A stretch of DNA of 64,000 nt from Bacillota bacterium (lineage in GTDB: Bacteria; Bacillota; Clostridia; Acetivibrionales; DSM-1351), in assembly GCA_023433945.1 (NCBI GenBank), contig JAEYTP010000079.1, forward strand, positions 29,982 through 93,981, given 5' to 3'. Numbering within the stretch: position 1 is the stretch's first letter; each line of letters begins with the position of its first letter. Position numbers and translations under genes: made by a program. Below, piece after piece: positions 9,131-17,389 of the stretch. Below the pieces are notes generated by a model, which saw only the letters and a program-made list of their open reading frames with translations, made no database searches and was not told where the DNA came from.

Positions 9131-10150
9131 ATGTTCATACCAAATACAGTTATCATAGAGAAGGACATTCTTACAAACGCCGAAGGAAATCGCCTTTATA
9201 AATACTTTGAAGAAGCAGGAAAAGAAATTATTATTGTAAACTCTAATCGAGCTAAATCCAGCATCCAAGGTGACACAATCTATGAGAAGTACCGCGCCGG
9301 AAAAAATACTCTTGTAATAGGTTCAAAAAAAAGCTTGAAATTCCAGACCTGCAAGCCCTCAGCCCATTATCAACTCCCATTGGTAAGCGGCTGCATAGGG
9401 CAATGCGAATATTGCTATCTAAATACACAACTAGGCGACAAACCATTTATAAAAATCCATCTTAATATTAATGAGATACTACAGCAAGCTCAAAAATATA
9501 TAGATGAGAGGCTGCCGGAGACAACGATATTTGAAGGTGCCGCTACATCAGATCCTGTGCCGGTGGAGCCGTATTCCCATGCCCTAGAGAAAAGTATTAC
9601 CTTCTTTGCAAACCAACCTAACGCTCGCTTCAGATTTGTAACAAAATACAGTGATATTGATAACCTATTAGATATTGAGCACAATAATCACACAGAAGTA
9701 CGGTTCAGCCTCAATACAAAAATAGTAATTGATAAATATGAACACAAAACGGCGTCCGCAAACAAGCGCATAGAGGCTAGTTCAAAAATTTCAGCTGCCG
9801 GTTATCCAATGGGCTTTATTATAGCACCGGTGTTTATTTATGATGGCTGGAAGGAGGAATATCGTTCGCTATTGACAGATCTAAGAGAAAGGATGCCTGC
9901 TAAACTACCATACCATCCCAGCTTTGAAGTAATCTCACACCGATTTACAACAAGAGCAAAAAATAGAATATTGGAGATTTTCCCAACAACAGAACTTGAT
10001 ATGGATGAACAAACAAGGCAATTCAAATATGGACAATTTGGGTATGGAAAATACATGTATCCAAAAGATCAATTAGCAGAGATGAAAGCTTTCTTTAAAG
10101 AGCAGATTTCTGAAATATTCAGTGAAAGTGAGATAAAGTATATTATTTAA
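9131..10150 (+). CDS. splB: Spore photoproduct lyase (radical SAM)
   Basis: 339 residues from the ATG at 9131. GGAGG ends 10 bases before it, and the product then begins MFIPNTVIIE like other SplB proteins; an ATG 36 bases upstream lacks a binding site. The enzyme reverses the UV-induced thymine dimer of spore DNA during germination. The radical-SAM cluster motif is SGCIGQCEYCYL (C-x3-C-x2-C), and the downstream blocks EGAATSDPVPVEPYSHALE and EVRFSLNTK fit the family. The length matches the Bacillus enzyme (about 342). It indicates a spore former. The transporter gene starts 57 bases downstream. Confidence 0.95.
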   Translation: MFIPNTVIIEKDILTNAEGNRLYKYFEEAGKEIIIVNSNRAKSSIQGDTIYEKYRAGKNTLVIGSKKSLKFQTCKPSAHYQLPLVSGCIGQCEYCYLNTQLGDKPFIKIHLNINEILQQAQKYIDERLPETTIFEGAATSDPVPVEPYSHALEKSITFFANQPNARFRFVTKYSDIDNLLDIEHNNHTEVRFSLNTKIVIDKYEHKTASANKRIEASSKISAAGYPMGFIIAPVFIYDGWKEEYRSLLTDLRERMPAKLPYHPSFEVISHRFTTRAKNRILEIFPTTELDMDEQTRQFKYGQFGYGKYMYPKDQLAEMKAFFKEQISEIFSESEIKYII

Positions 10151-10207
10151 CTAAAAATGCATAATAAAAAAATATACCTTACTCTTAATGCAAAAGGAGA
10201 CTTGCAC

Positions 10208-11548
10208 TTGGACAATAAACGTGACCACTGGTCGTCTAGCTTTGGGTTTATTATGGCAGCTGCTAGCGCAGCAATAGGTTTGGGTAATCTATGGAAATTC
10301 CCTTACGTAGTTGGAATGAACGGAGGAGCCTTATTTTTAATAGTATATCTCGTCCTTATGCTCTTCATAGGTGTACCAATACTTATCAGTGAAATGGCGC
10401 TTGGACGGCATACTCAGCTGAATGCAGTTGGAGCATATAAGAAAATAAGCAAGAAATGGGAATTTGTTGGTGCCCTAGGCATAATATGTGCGTTTGTAAT
10501 TTTAGCCTACTATAGTGTTGTAGGCGGTTGGGTAATAAAATATATATACAGCTATTTTATTGGAGCAAATCTTTCATCTCCGAGCGATTTCTTTAATATA
10601 TTTGTTACAAAGCAATACGAGCCTATTATATGGCAATTTGGATTTATTGCTGCAAGTGCAGTAATAGTAATGGCTGGAGTATCAAACGGAATAGAAAAAA
10701 TAAGTAAAATTCTATTACCTGCGTTAATTATATTGATTATTGTTGTAATGATAAAAGCACTAACACTTCCTAATGCAATTAAGGGAGTAAAATTCTTTAT
10801 AGTACCAAACTTCAATGATATCAAAAGCTTTGGGGACGTAGGGCGGATCTTCCTCACTTCTATGGGGCAGGTATTCTTCAGCCTAAGCCTTGGAATGGGA
10901 GCAATAATAACCTATGGAAGCTACCTAGGTAAAGGGACAAATATACAGAAGGATGGCATTATTATACCCTTACTAGATTCTGCAATCGCTGTTCTTGCAG
11001 GCTTTACAATACTTCCTGCAGTATTCTCTTTTGGCTTTGCACCTCAGGCGGGGCCAGGTCTGATATTTCAAACGCTGCCTGCGGTGTTCAATCATATGGT
11101 AGGAGGTAGGCTTTTGGGGCTTGTATTCTTTTTAATAGTTTTCTTTGCTGCAATAACTTCAGCTATATCTCTGCTGGAGGTTATTGTGTCCTACCTTATA
11201 GATACATTTAGGTGGAGCCGCCTCGCGTCAACTATCCTTCCTTCTGTATTAATATTTGTAGTGGGTGCATTTGCTTCACTATCTTTCGGACCTCTTAAGC
11301 ACATGCTGATTTTTAATATGAGCTTTTTTGACTTTTGTACTTTCATTACTGATAAGTTATTAATGCCGATTGGAGGATTCCTGCTATGTGTGTTTGTGGG
11401 ATATGTTTGGGGTGTCAGAAATGTTACTGAAGAAATATCCAATAAAGGAACAATTTCATTTAAGCTTAGAGGTGTTTATTCCATAATAATAAAATATGTA
11501 GCACCGGTAGCCATATTAATCATATTTATAACTTCTCTATTTGAGTAG
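10208..11548 (+). CDS. Sodium-dependent neurotransmitter:sodium symporter (NSS) family transporter
   Basis: 446 residues from a TTG at 10208, chosen because AAAAGGAG lies 8 bases upstream and the protein then starts like other NSS members (DNKRDHWSSSFGFIMAAASAAIGLGNLWKFPY). The first in-frame ATG at 10157 has no binding site. NSS proteins take up amino acids or related amines with Na+. The unwound helix-1 region GLGNLWKFPY, helix-6 SLSLGMGAIITYGSY and about 11 membrane helices (the usual bacterial number) are visible. The substrate cannot be read from sequence. It sits behind splB and ends at a strong terminator. Confidence 0.9.
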   Translation: MDNKRDHWSSSFGFIMAAASAAIGLGNLWKFPYVVGMNGGALFLIVYLVLMLFIGVPILISEMALGRHTQLNAVGAYKKISKKWEFVGALGIICAFVILAYYSVVGGWVIKYIYSYFIGANLSSPSDFFNIFVTKQYEPIIWQFGFIAASAVIVMAGVSNGIEKISKILLPALIILIIVVMIKALTLPNAIKGVKFFIVPNFNDIKSFGDVGRIFLTSMGQVFFSLSLGMGAIITYGSYLGKGTNIQKDGIIIPLLDSAIAVLAGFTILPAVFSFGFAPQAGPGLIFQTLPAVFNHMVGGRLLGLVFFLIVFFAAITSAISLLEVIVSYLIDTFRWSRLASTILPSVLIFVVGAFASLSFGPLKHMLIFNMSFFDFCTFITDKLLMPIGGFLLCVFVGYVWGVRNVTEEISNKGTISFKLRGVYSIIIKYVAPVAILIIFITSLFE

Positions 11549-11571
11549 TAAGAAATTACAACTACACTAGG

Positions 11572-11616
11572 AAGGGAATGTGATAAGAAATACTCACATT
11601 CCCTTTTGTTTTTTAT
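11572..11616 (+). terminator. Rho-independent terminator
   Basis: Perfect 12-bp arms AAGGGAATGTGA (11572-11583) and TCACATTCCCTT (11594-11605) with a 10-base loop, followed by TTGTTTTTTA. It ends the splB/transporter transcript. Confidence 0.9.
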
Positions 11617-11635
11617 TTGCATTCTATTTTTATAG

Positions 11636-12490
11636 TTATGCTTTACCCGTTACCTTTTTCTTTAGCTTACCTGCAATTATAGTTGCGCAGAGGTTTATAA
11701 GTGCAACAATGATAATTAAAATGCTTGCTGTTGCGTAAGACTGTTCAAATGAAATTCCTTCTTTTGCAAGCAGATAAAGATGAACTGCAAGTGTTCTACC
11801 CGAATCGGATACTGCATGCGGAATTCTAGTGACCATTCCTACCGTAAAATATACTGCTGCAGTTTCCCCTACTATACGGCCTATGCTTAATATAACTGCT
11901 GTCATGATTCCCGGTATTGCTGTTGGAAGGATAACTTTATATATAGTAGTCCACAACGTTGCCCCCAATGCAAGGCTTCCTTCCTTGTACGAGATAGGTA
12001 CAGTTTTTATGGCTTCTTCTGTAGTTCTGATAATAGTAGGCAGAACCATAATACTTAGTGTTAATGCACCTGCTATTATAGAAAACTTAAGCTGTAGTAT
12101 ATTTACAAAGAACAAAAATCCAAACAAACCATATATTATAGATGGAATTCCTGCGAGGCTCTCAGTGGCAAACCTTATAAAATTCAGCAGTCTCCCCTGC
12201 TTTGCGTATTGAGTCAGATAGATAGCAGCAAATATACCTATTGGAGTAGCAATAATTATGGTAACTAATATAACATACAATGTAGTTAATATCATAGGGA
12301 GTATTCCCTCCTGCTCTCCTTTATATGGAGTGGAAATAAACTCCCAGGTTATGTGTGGCAATCCCTTTGCCAGGATATATATAATAATAGCTGCAAGGGC
12401 CGCAACTGCAAGTATGGCAGCTGTCCAAATAATTGTTTTTGCAATGATATCTGAAACCCTTATCTTGCCTCTCTTAACATTGCTACTCAT
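11636..12490 (-). CDS. pstA: Phosphate ABC transporter permease PstA
   Basis: 284 residues, six predicted membrane helices and the ABC permease EAA-type loop (ISYKEGSLALGATLWTTIY) that docks the ATPase. Family stretches include ESLAGIPSIIYGLFGF and GRIVGETAAVYFT. The start codon overlaps the pstC stop by one base (TAATG), showing translational coupling. In most bacteria pstB follows; here the operon ends at 11636 against a convergent gene, so the ATPase must be encoded elsewhere. Confidence 0.93.
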   Translation of the reverse strand: MSSNVKRGKIRVSDIIAKTIIWTAAILAVAALAAIIIYILAKGLPHITWEFISTPYKGEQEGILPMILTTLYVILVTIIIATPIGIFAAIYLTQYAKQGRLLNFIRFATESLAGIPSIIYGLFGFLFFVNILQLKFSIIAGALTLSIMVLPTIIRTTEEAIKTVPISYKEGSLALGATLWTTIYKVILPTAIPGIMTAVILSIGRIVGETAAVYFTVGMVTRIPHAVSDSGRTLAVHLYLLAKEGISFEQSYATASILIIIVALINLCATIIAGKLKKKVTGKA

Positions 12491-13371
12491 TATGCTTTCT
12501 CCTTCCTGCCTCTTTGAAGGACATTAATAATAAGATTTAAAATCATTATAAATACGAATAATACAACGCCTGTTGCGAAGAGCGCATCTTGATGGATTCC
12601 TGAGGCGTACCCCATCTCCATGGCGATGTTAGCAGTAAGTGTTCTCACACTATCTGTTATTGCTTTTGGGAACAGCGCGGTGTTTCCTGCTACCAATATA
12701 ACTGCCATTGTCTCGCCTATTGCTCTACCAGCTCCAAGTGCTATAGAAGCATATATTCCTGACTTTGCAGCAGGTAGTATGACCTTGAAAATAGTTTGTA
12801 TATGAGTAGCACCCAAGGCAAGAGAACCCTGCTTGTATGAATCAGGAACAGCATTTATAGCAGTTTCCGAAATGCTTACTATGGTTGGAAGAATCATTAT
12901 TGATAAAATAATAATTACTGCTAACAAGCTGTTTCCTGCCCCGCCAGGATCAAGATATTTTATAATCATGGGTACTACTACTACAACTCCAAAAAAACCA
13001 AAAACTACTGAGGGAATACCTGCAAGAAGCTGTATAGCAGGCCTAACTATTCTTACCATCCACTTTGGTGCCAGTTCAGCCAAAAATACTGCTGTAAGTA
13101 TACCGATGAAAGTACCTATAATGAGTGAACCTAAGGTAGCCAGAATTGATGCTACTATCATAGGTGCAATACCGAAATCCTTATTTAAAGGCTCCCAATT
13201 ACTTCCGAATATAAATCGTGGAATACCTACTTCAAAGAATGCAGGAGCGCCTTTTGCAAATATATATACAGCTATTATTACTAATGATAAAATCGAAATA
13301 ACTGCCGAAATGAGAAGTATCATTTCTATTACTTTTTCACCAATATACTTAGGTTTGGAGATTAATTTCAT
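12490..13371 (-). CDS. pstC: Phosphate ABC transporter permease PstC
   Basis: 293 residues with six predicted membrane helices. The EAA loop is VPDSYKQGSLALGATHIQT, preceded by LLAGIPSVVFGFFGVVV and followed by GAGRAIGETMAVILVAGN, all typical of PstC. It forms the membrane channel with PstA. AAAGGA lies 13 bases ahead of the ATG. It is 96 bases from pstS, with an inverted repeat in the gap, and overlaps pstA by one base. Confidence 0.93.
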   Translation of the reverse strand: MKLISKPKYIGEKVIEMILLISAVISILSLVIIAVYIFAKGAPAFFEVGIPRFIFGSNWEPLNKDFGIAPMIVASILATLGSLIIGTFIGILTAVFLAELAPKWMVRIVRPAIQLLAGIPSVVFGFFGVVVVVPMIIKYLDPGGAGNSLLAVIIILSIMILPTIVSISETAINAVPDSYKQGSLALGATHIQTIFKVILPAAKSGIYASIALGAGRAIGETMAVILVAGNTALFPKAITDSVRTLTANIAMEMGYASGIHQDALFATGVVLFVFIMILNLIINVLQRGRKEKA

Positions 13372-13396
13372 AGTTTGCCTAATTCCTTTCTATAAT

Positions 13397-13443
13397 ATCT
13401 GTTTGGTATACACATCATATGCGAAAAACAGATCACCCACCAA
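13397..13443. other. Hairpin between pstS and pstC
   Basis: ATCTGTTT (13397-13404) pairs with AAACAGAT (13436-13443) across a long loop. Stem-loops after the binding-protein gene often lower downstream expression in ABC operons. The long loop makes this one uncertain. Confidence 0.35.
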
Positions 13444-13467
13444 AATGTGTTTTACTTCGCTTGTGCT

Positions 13468-14349
13468 TTACTTCGCTGATATATAGTCTTTTGAAATTAT
13501 TTCTTGAGCCTCGTCGCTCATAACATAGTCTAAAAAATCCTGTGCGTTATCACTAAGCTTGCCCTTTGTTACTAATAAAAATGACCTTCCGAGAGGATAT
13601 GAGTTATCCCTAATAGTTTCAGGTGTGCACTCAACACCATCAATGGATATACTTACTACTGAATCATCAACTGCAGCCAGCGAAATATAGCCAATTGCAT
13701 TATGCTTGCTAGCTACATTCGTCTTTATGGCACCTGAGCTGTCAAAAATTAATGCCTTCTTTGTGACCAAGCTCTTGACCCTATCATCATTCTTTATTTG
13801 TAGATCGAGCATTTCTTCAAAAGCTGCTCTGGTACCAGCGCCATCTTCTCTTGACAAAACGATAATAGGACTATCGGGCCCTCCTACTTCCTTCCAGTTT
13901 TTAATCTCACCTTTAAATATCTTCTGAACCTGTTCCATGGTAAAATCTATTACTGGGTTTGACGGATTGGTTACTATTGCTATACCATCAAGAGCCATAA
14001 CGTGCTCTGTTAGTGTACCCTTTTCAGAATCCTTCAAGTCTCGTGATGACATCCCGATTTGAGCTGTTCCATCTATAGCAGCCTTAATGCCTTGGGAAGA
14101 TCCAACCTGCTGAATGTCAACCAAAATGTTAGGATTTTTATCAGAAAACTCGTCAGCAAGCTGCTGCATAAGTGGACCTACTGATGTAGAACCAATTACC
14201 GATACATTACTACCAGGCATATCTCCTGTATTGCTAGTACTGGTGTCACTAATACCTGTCGTGCTTGAAGTACAGCCTGTTATTCCTATTGCAAATGTTA
14301 AAATTAAAGCCACAACAGTTAATATTCTATAAAATAAAGCCTTAGTCAT
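13468..14349 (-). CDS. pstS: Phosphate-binding lipoprotein PstS
   Basis: 293 residues with a lipoprotein signal peptide (hydrophobic residues 7-23, lipobox ITGC with Cys at about 26), so it is anchored outside the membrane and delivers phosphate to PstC/PstA. Mature motifs are VIGSTSVGPLMQQLADEF, QQVGSSQGIKAAIDGTAQIGMSSR, DGIAIVTNPSNP and SREDGAGTRAAFEE, where SGSGT-like and R-D-G-A-G-T loops bind phosphate. GGAGGG lies ahead of the ATG. A possible Pho-box array lies 70-100 bases upstream. Confidence 0.94.
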   Translation of the reverse strand: MTKALFYRILTVVALILTFAIGITGCTSSTTGISDTSTSNTGDMPGSNVSVIGSTSVGPLMQQLADEFSDKNPNILVDIQQVGSSQGIKAAIDGTAQIGMSSRDLKDSEKGTLTEHVMALDGIAIVTNPSNPVIDFTMEQVQKIFKGEIKNWKEVGGPDSPIIVLSREDGAGTRAAFEEMLDLQIKNDDRVKSLVTKKALIFDSSGAIKTNVASKHNAIGYISLAAVDDSVVSISIDGVECTPETIRDNSYPLGRSFLLVTKGKLSDNAQDFLDYVMSDEAQEIISKDYISAK

Positions 14350-14418
14350 TATTCCCTCCGTGTAAGTGTATCTATAATTGCATTTTATTAAACGTTTTTT
14401 AGAGCATCATTAATAAAA

Positions 14419-14448
14419 TGTTAGATTTGTGTTAACACAGTATGTAAA
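14419..14448 (-). promoter_or_regulatory. Possible Pho box upstream of pstS
   Basis: On the minus strand TTTACA, TTAACA and CTAACA half-sites start 13 and 11 bases apart. Bacillus PhoP recognises TTAACA-type direct repeats at about 11-bp spacing. The position fits phosphate-starvation control of pst, but the third spacing is imperfect. Confidence 0.4.
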
Positions 14449-14608
14449 AATTTTACATAGAATCTATATAATTAGTATTAGTGTTCGTAATTTTGATAAA
14501 ATAAAACATTAAATATTACAAAAAAAATAAAATATTTGAATACAAAATACTCTTCTTATATTAAAATGAAAATAAAAGCTACGAACAATTAAACCGTGGA
14601 GGTACATA

Positions 14609-15244
14609 ATGAATATATTAAATGAGATTTCTCAAAATCTGCAAATAGGTAAAGCAAAGATAGTTAAGGAACTAGTTCAGAAAGCTATTGATGAAGGAAT
14701 AAGTCCTGAATCTGTCCTCAAAGAAGGATTGCTGGCTGGAATGGGCATTATAGGTGATAAGTTTAAGAAGGATGAAATATATGTTCCTGATGTACTTATT
14801 GCAGCTAGAGCTATGAATGCAGGTACAGAAATTCTTAAACCACTCCTTGCTTCAAGCGGAGTTACTTCTGCAGGTAAGGTTGTACTTGGAACTGTTTCAG
14901 GCGACTTACATGATATAGGGAAAAACCTCGTTAGAATGATGATGGAAGGTAAAGGACTTGAAGTAATTGACCTTGGAGTTGATGTAAGTGCCGAAAAGTT
15001 TGTTCAAACTGCTATAGCTGAAAATGCTCAGATAATTGCATGCTCAGCACTACTTACAACTACAATGGGTGAAATCGAAGCGGTTGTTAAGGCGGCTACC
15101 GAAGCAGGCATCAGAGATAAGATTACTATAATGATTGGCGGTGCCCCTGTAACACAAAGCTTCTGTGATAAGGTAGCTGCTGATATCTATACTGCAGATG
15201 CTGCATCTGCTGCTGATGAAGCTGCCAAGGTTTGTTCAAAATAA
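14609..15244 (+). CDS. Methyltransferase cognate corrinoid protein
   Basis: 211 residues. An N-terminal helical cap (about 1-85, B12-binding_2 type) is followed by a Rossmann-like cobalamin-binding domain with the base-off signature GDLHDIGKNLV (D-x-H-x2-G, His supplying the lower cobalt ligand), then SALLTTTMGE and IMIGGAPV. Such proteins shuttle a methyl group between a substrate-specific methyltransferase and an acceptor (MtmC/MtbC/MttC family). GTGGAGG precedes the ATG. No methyltransferase gene is in the window, but activation and cobamide genes follow directly. Confidence 0.92.
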   Translation: MNILNEISQNLQIGKAKIVKELVQKAIDEGISPESVLKEGLLAGMGIIGDKFKKDEIYVPDVLIAARAMNAGTEILKPLLASSGVTSAGKVVLGTVSGDLHDIGKNLVRMMMEGKGLEVIDLGVDVSAEKFVQTAIAENAQIIACSALLTTTMGEIEAVVKAATEAGIRDKITIMIGGAPVTQSFCDKVAADIYTADAASAADEAAKVCSK

Positions 15245-15256
15245 TTATTATAACAT

Positions 15257-15290
15257 TTAAAGGACCCCCGCATGCATTGGGGTCCTTTAA
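15257..15290 (+). terminator. Hairpin after the corrinoid protein gene
   Basis: Perfect 12-bp arms TTAAAGGACCCC (15257-15268) and GGGGTCCTTTAA (15279-15290). No clear T-run follows, so it may be a weak terminator or a processing/stability structure separating the abundant carrier protein from downstream genes. Confidence 0.6.
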
Positions 15291-15384
15291 TTATGCTATT
15301 TAAAGGAAAAAGTTTGCTTTTGCTTGAGGTGCTTTTTATTGTAAAATAAAGATAAGATGTGAGATATACGTTTTTTTCTCATCC

Positions 15385-15551
15385 GGTAATGACTTTGAGG
15401 TAATACGTGCTAGAATTCTTGAGCTAATGTACTGCTTTCTCGAGCAGCAGTTGAAGGTGGAGCAAACGTAGAAGAGATTTTTGGTTTGAATTTTAAATAT
15501 TTTATATCAATTCTAAACAATGAAGGTAATTCAAGGGGGCTAAAATGCTGA
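15385..15551 (+). pseudogene. Frameshifted relic of a regulator C-terminus (PocR-type linker)
   Basis: Frame 1 (from 15385) reads GNDFEVIRARILELM. The continuation is in another frame from 15429: VLLSRAAVEGGANVEEIFGLNFKY, ending in a stop at 15551. Joined across the frameshift they resemble the segment ARILELMVLLSRAAVEGGA-EEIFGLN that follows PocR ligand-sensing domains in clostridial AraC regulators and kinases (recognised from memory, not from a search). No start codon, PocR domain or DNA-binding domain remains. The relic overlaps the first bases of the next gene. PocR regulators often control corrinoid or cobamide genes, which fits the neighbourhood. Confidence 0.5.
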
Positions 15552-16300
15552 AGCTTAAAGTAATAGCATGTGATGTAATGAATAGAGAAGTAAGTTATAT
15601 TGCTAGCCAGTCTAGGTGCTATGTTGATGTAACCTTTCTTCATCAAGGCTTGCATAATACTCCTGACAAACTACGGGAAATGGTCCAGCAGGAAATAGAC
15701 AAAGCTAACGGTGAATTCCCATATAATTATTATAATACCTGCCCTACGTATGATTACATTATTCTCGGATATGGGCTATGCTCCAATGGGATTATAGGGC
15801 TTAAAAGCTCCAAAGTACCTTTAGTAGTGCCTAGAGCGCATGACTGCATAACACTATTCCTTGGTTCCAAGGAAGCCTATACAGACAACTTTAAAAATAA
15901 CCCTGGTACCTACTGGTTTCCCTCTGGCTGGATAGAGCGCGCCTGGCAACCAAGTGAGCTAAAATACCAGGTGTTGCTAGATGATTATACCAAAAGATAT
16001 GGTGAGGATAATGCCGAGTTTTTGATGGAGATGGAACAAGGCTGGCTCAAGGAATACAAAAATGCAGGCTTTATATATTGGAGTACAACACCAAATATTG
16101 ATTACTTTAGGCAGTTTACAAAGGACTCCGCTGCTTTCTTGAATTGGAACTATGTTGAATTTGAAGGAAATGCCAGTTTGCTTAGTAATATGTTGAATGG
16201 TATATTTAATGATAATGAGGTGCTTATAGTTCCACCAACGGAAGAAATCGCGCCCTCATATGATGAAAGTATTATTTGTCTAAATGGAAAGGATGTGTAA
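15545..16300 (+). CDS. DUF1638 family protein
   Basis: 251 residues of the DUF1638 family. Members are found next to corrinoid methyltransferase genes in methanogens and anaerobic bacteria, but the reaction is unknown. Conserved-looking stretches are KVIACDVMNREV, YDYIILGYGLCSNGIIGL and VPRAHDCITLFLGS, with Cys and His residues that could bind a metal or corrinoid. There is no signal peptide or membrane helix, so it is cytoplasmic. AAGGGGG lies 6 bases before the ATG. The stop is 5 bases ahead of cobT, so the two are co-transcribed. Confidence 0.8.
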   Translation: MLKLKVIACDVMNREVSYIASQSRCYVDVTFLHQGLHNTPDKLREMVQQEIDKANGEFPYNYYNTCPTYDYIILGYGLCSNGIIGLKSSKVPLVVPRAHDCITLFLGSKEAYTDNFKNNPGTYWFPSGWIERAWQPSELKYQVLLDDYTKRYGEDNAEFLMEMEQGWLKEYKNAGFIYWSTTPNIDYFRQFTKDSAAFLNWNYVEFEGNASLLSNMLNGIFNDNEVLIVPPTEEIAPSYDESIICLNGKDV

Positions 16301-16305
16301 GGATA

Positions 16306-17361
16306 ATGCTTGGTGAATATCTCAGTAAGATAAAACCTCTGGATTCTTGTGCTATGAATGCAGCAAAAAGGCGCCTTGACAGCCTTACAAAGCCACTGGG
16401 CAGCCTAGGAAAACTAGAAGATTTAGTGATTCGTTTATCAGGTATTTCCTGTTCACCCAACCCATGTATTGATAAAAAGGCAACCATCATAATGTGTGCT
16501 GATAATGGGGTGGTCGATGAGGGCGTAAGTTCTTGCCCAAAGAGTGTCACTGCATCGGTAACCTGCAATTTTACAGCAGGTATTACAGGAATAAATGTTT
16601 TTTCAAGGCTAGCAAATTCAGAAATAGTAATAGTAGATATTGGAGTGGATGCTGATATCCCTTATGATACTATATTAAATAGAAAAATACGCCGCGGTAC
16701 CTGGAATATTGCAAAGGGCCCTGCAATGACACGTGATGAAGCCCTTCAGGGTATACTTGTAGGTATTAATGTTGTAGGACAGCTAAATCAAAAAGGCATA
16801 AAGCTACTGGGCACAGGTGAAATGGGGATTGGAAACACCACTACTAGCAGTGCAGTATCGACAGTTCTTTCAGGGATGCCTTTAGATATAATGGTAGGAC
16901 GAGGTTCAGGATTGTCCGATGCAGCATATAAAAATAAAATTTCAGTTATACAAAAATGTATTGATATAAATAATCCTGACAGCAAGGACCCCATTGATGT
17001 TTTATCCAAGGTTGGAGGCTTTGATATAGCCGGTTTGGTGGGGTGCTTCATTGGGGCTGCAGTTTATCGTTTGCCAATACTAATTGATGGATTCATTTCT
17101 GCAGCGGCCGCTCTTGTAGCAGTCAAGCTGTACCCTGGCATTAAGGATTTTATTTTCCCTTCGCACGGTTCCGCAGAACCTGGAAGCGCTGAAATAATGA
17201 AGGTACTGGATATGGAACCAATGCTCAATCTAAATATGAGACTTGGTGAAGGAACAGGTTCAGTGCTCGCATTTCACCTAATGGATGCTGCCATTGCAGC
17301 TTATACACAAATGGGAAGCTTTGATGATGCAAAAATTGAGCAATATGTTCCTCAGCAATAA
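16306..17361 (+). CDS. cobT: Nicotinate-nucleotide--dimethylbenzimidazole phosphoribosyltransferase CobT
   Basis: 351 residues from the ATG at 16306 (an earlier TTG would overlap the upstream gene more deeply). CobT makes alpha-ribazole phosphate, the activated lower ligand of cobamides. Signatures are RLDSLTKPLGSLGKLE near the N-terminus, CADNGVVDEGVS, GTGEMGIGNTTTSSA and the C-terminal MRLGEGTGSVLAFHLMDAA, which holds the presumed catalytic Glu. The length equals the family norm. Its place inside the corrinoid operon suggests lower-ligand supply for the carrier protein. Confidence 0.95.
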   Translation: MLGEYLSKIKPLDSCAMNAAKRRLDSLTKPLGSLGKLEDLVIRLSGISCSPNPCIDKKATIIMCADNGVVDEGVSSCPKSVTASVTCNFTAGITGINVFSRLANSEIVIVDIGVDADIPYDTILNRKIRRGTWNIAKGPAMTRDEALQGILVGINVVGQLNQKGIKLLGTGEMGIGNTTTSSAVSTVLSGMPLDIMVGRGSGLSDAAYKNKISVIQKCIDINNPDSKDPIDVLSKVGGFDIAGLVGCFIGAAVYRLPILIDGFISAAAALVAVKLYPGIKDFIFPSHGSAEPGSAEIMKVLDMEPMLNLNMRLGEGTGSVLAFHLMDAAIAAYTQMGSFDDAKIEQYVPQQ

Positions 17362-17389
17362 TACTAAAACTCTAGAAAAGGAGAACAGT

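Noticed and set aside
14350..14608. Cobalamin riboswitch ahead of the corrinoid protein gene
   Set aside because: No B12-box-like sequence and no compact multi-stem structure; only distant GTTCGTA/TACGAAC complementarity.
15410..15655. Minus-strand open frame of 81 codons across the regulator relic
   Set aside because: No binding site, overlaps the start of a well-supported plus-strand gene, and no recognisable protein features.
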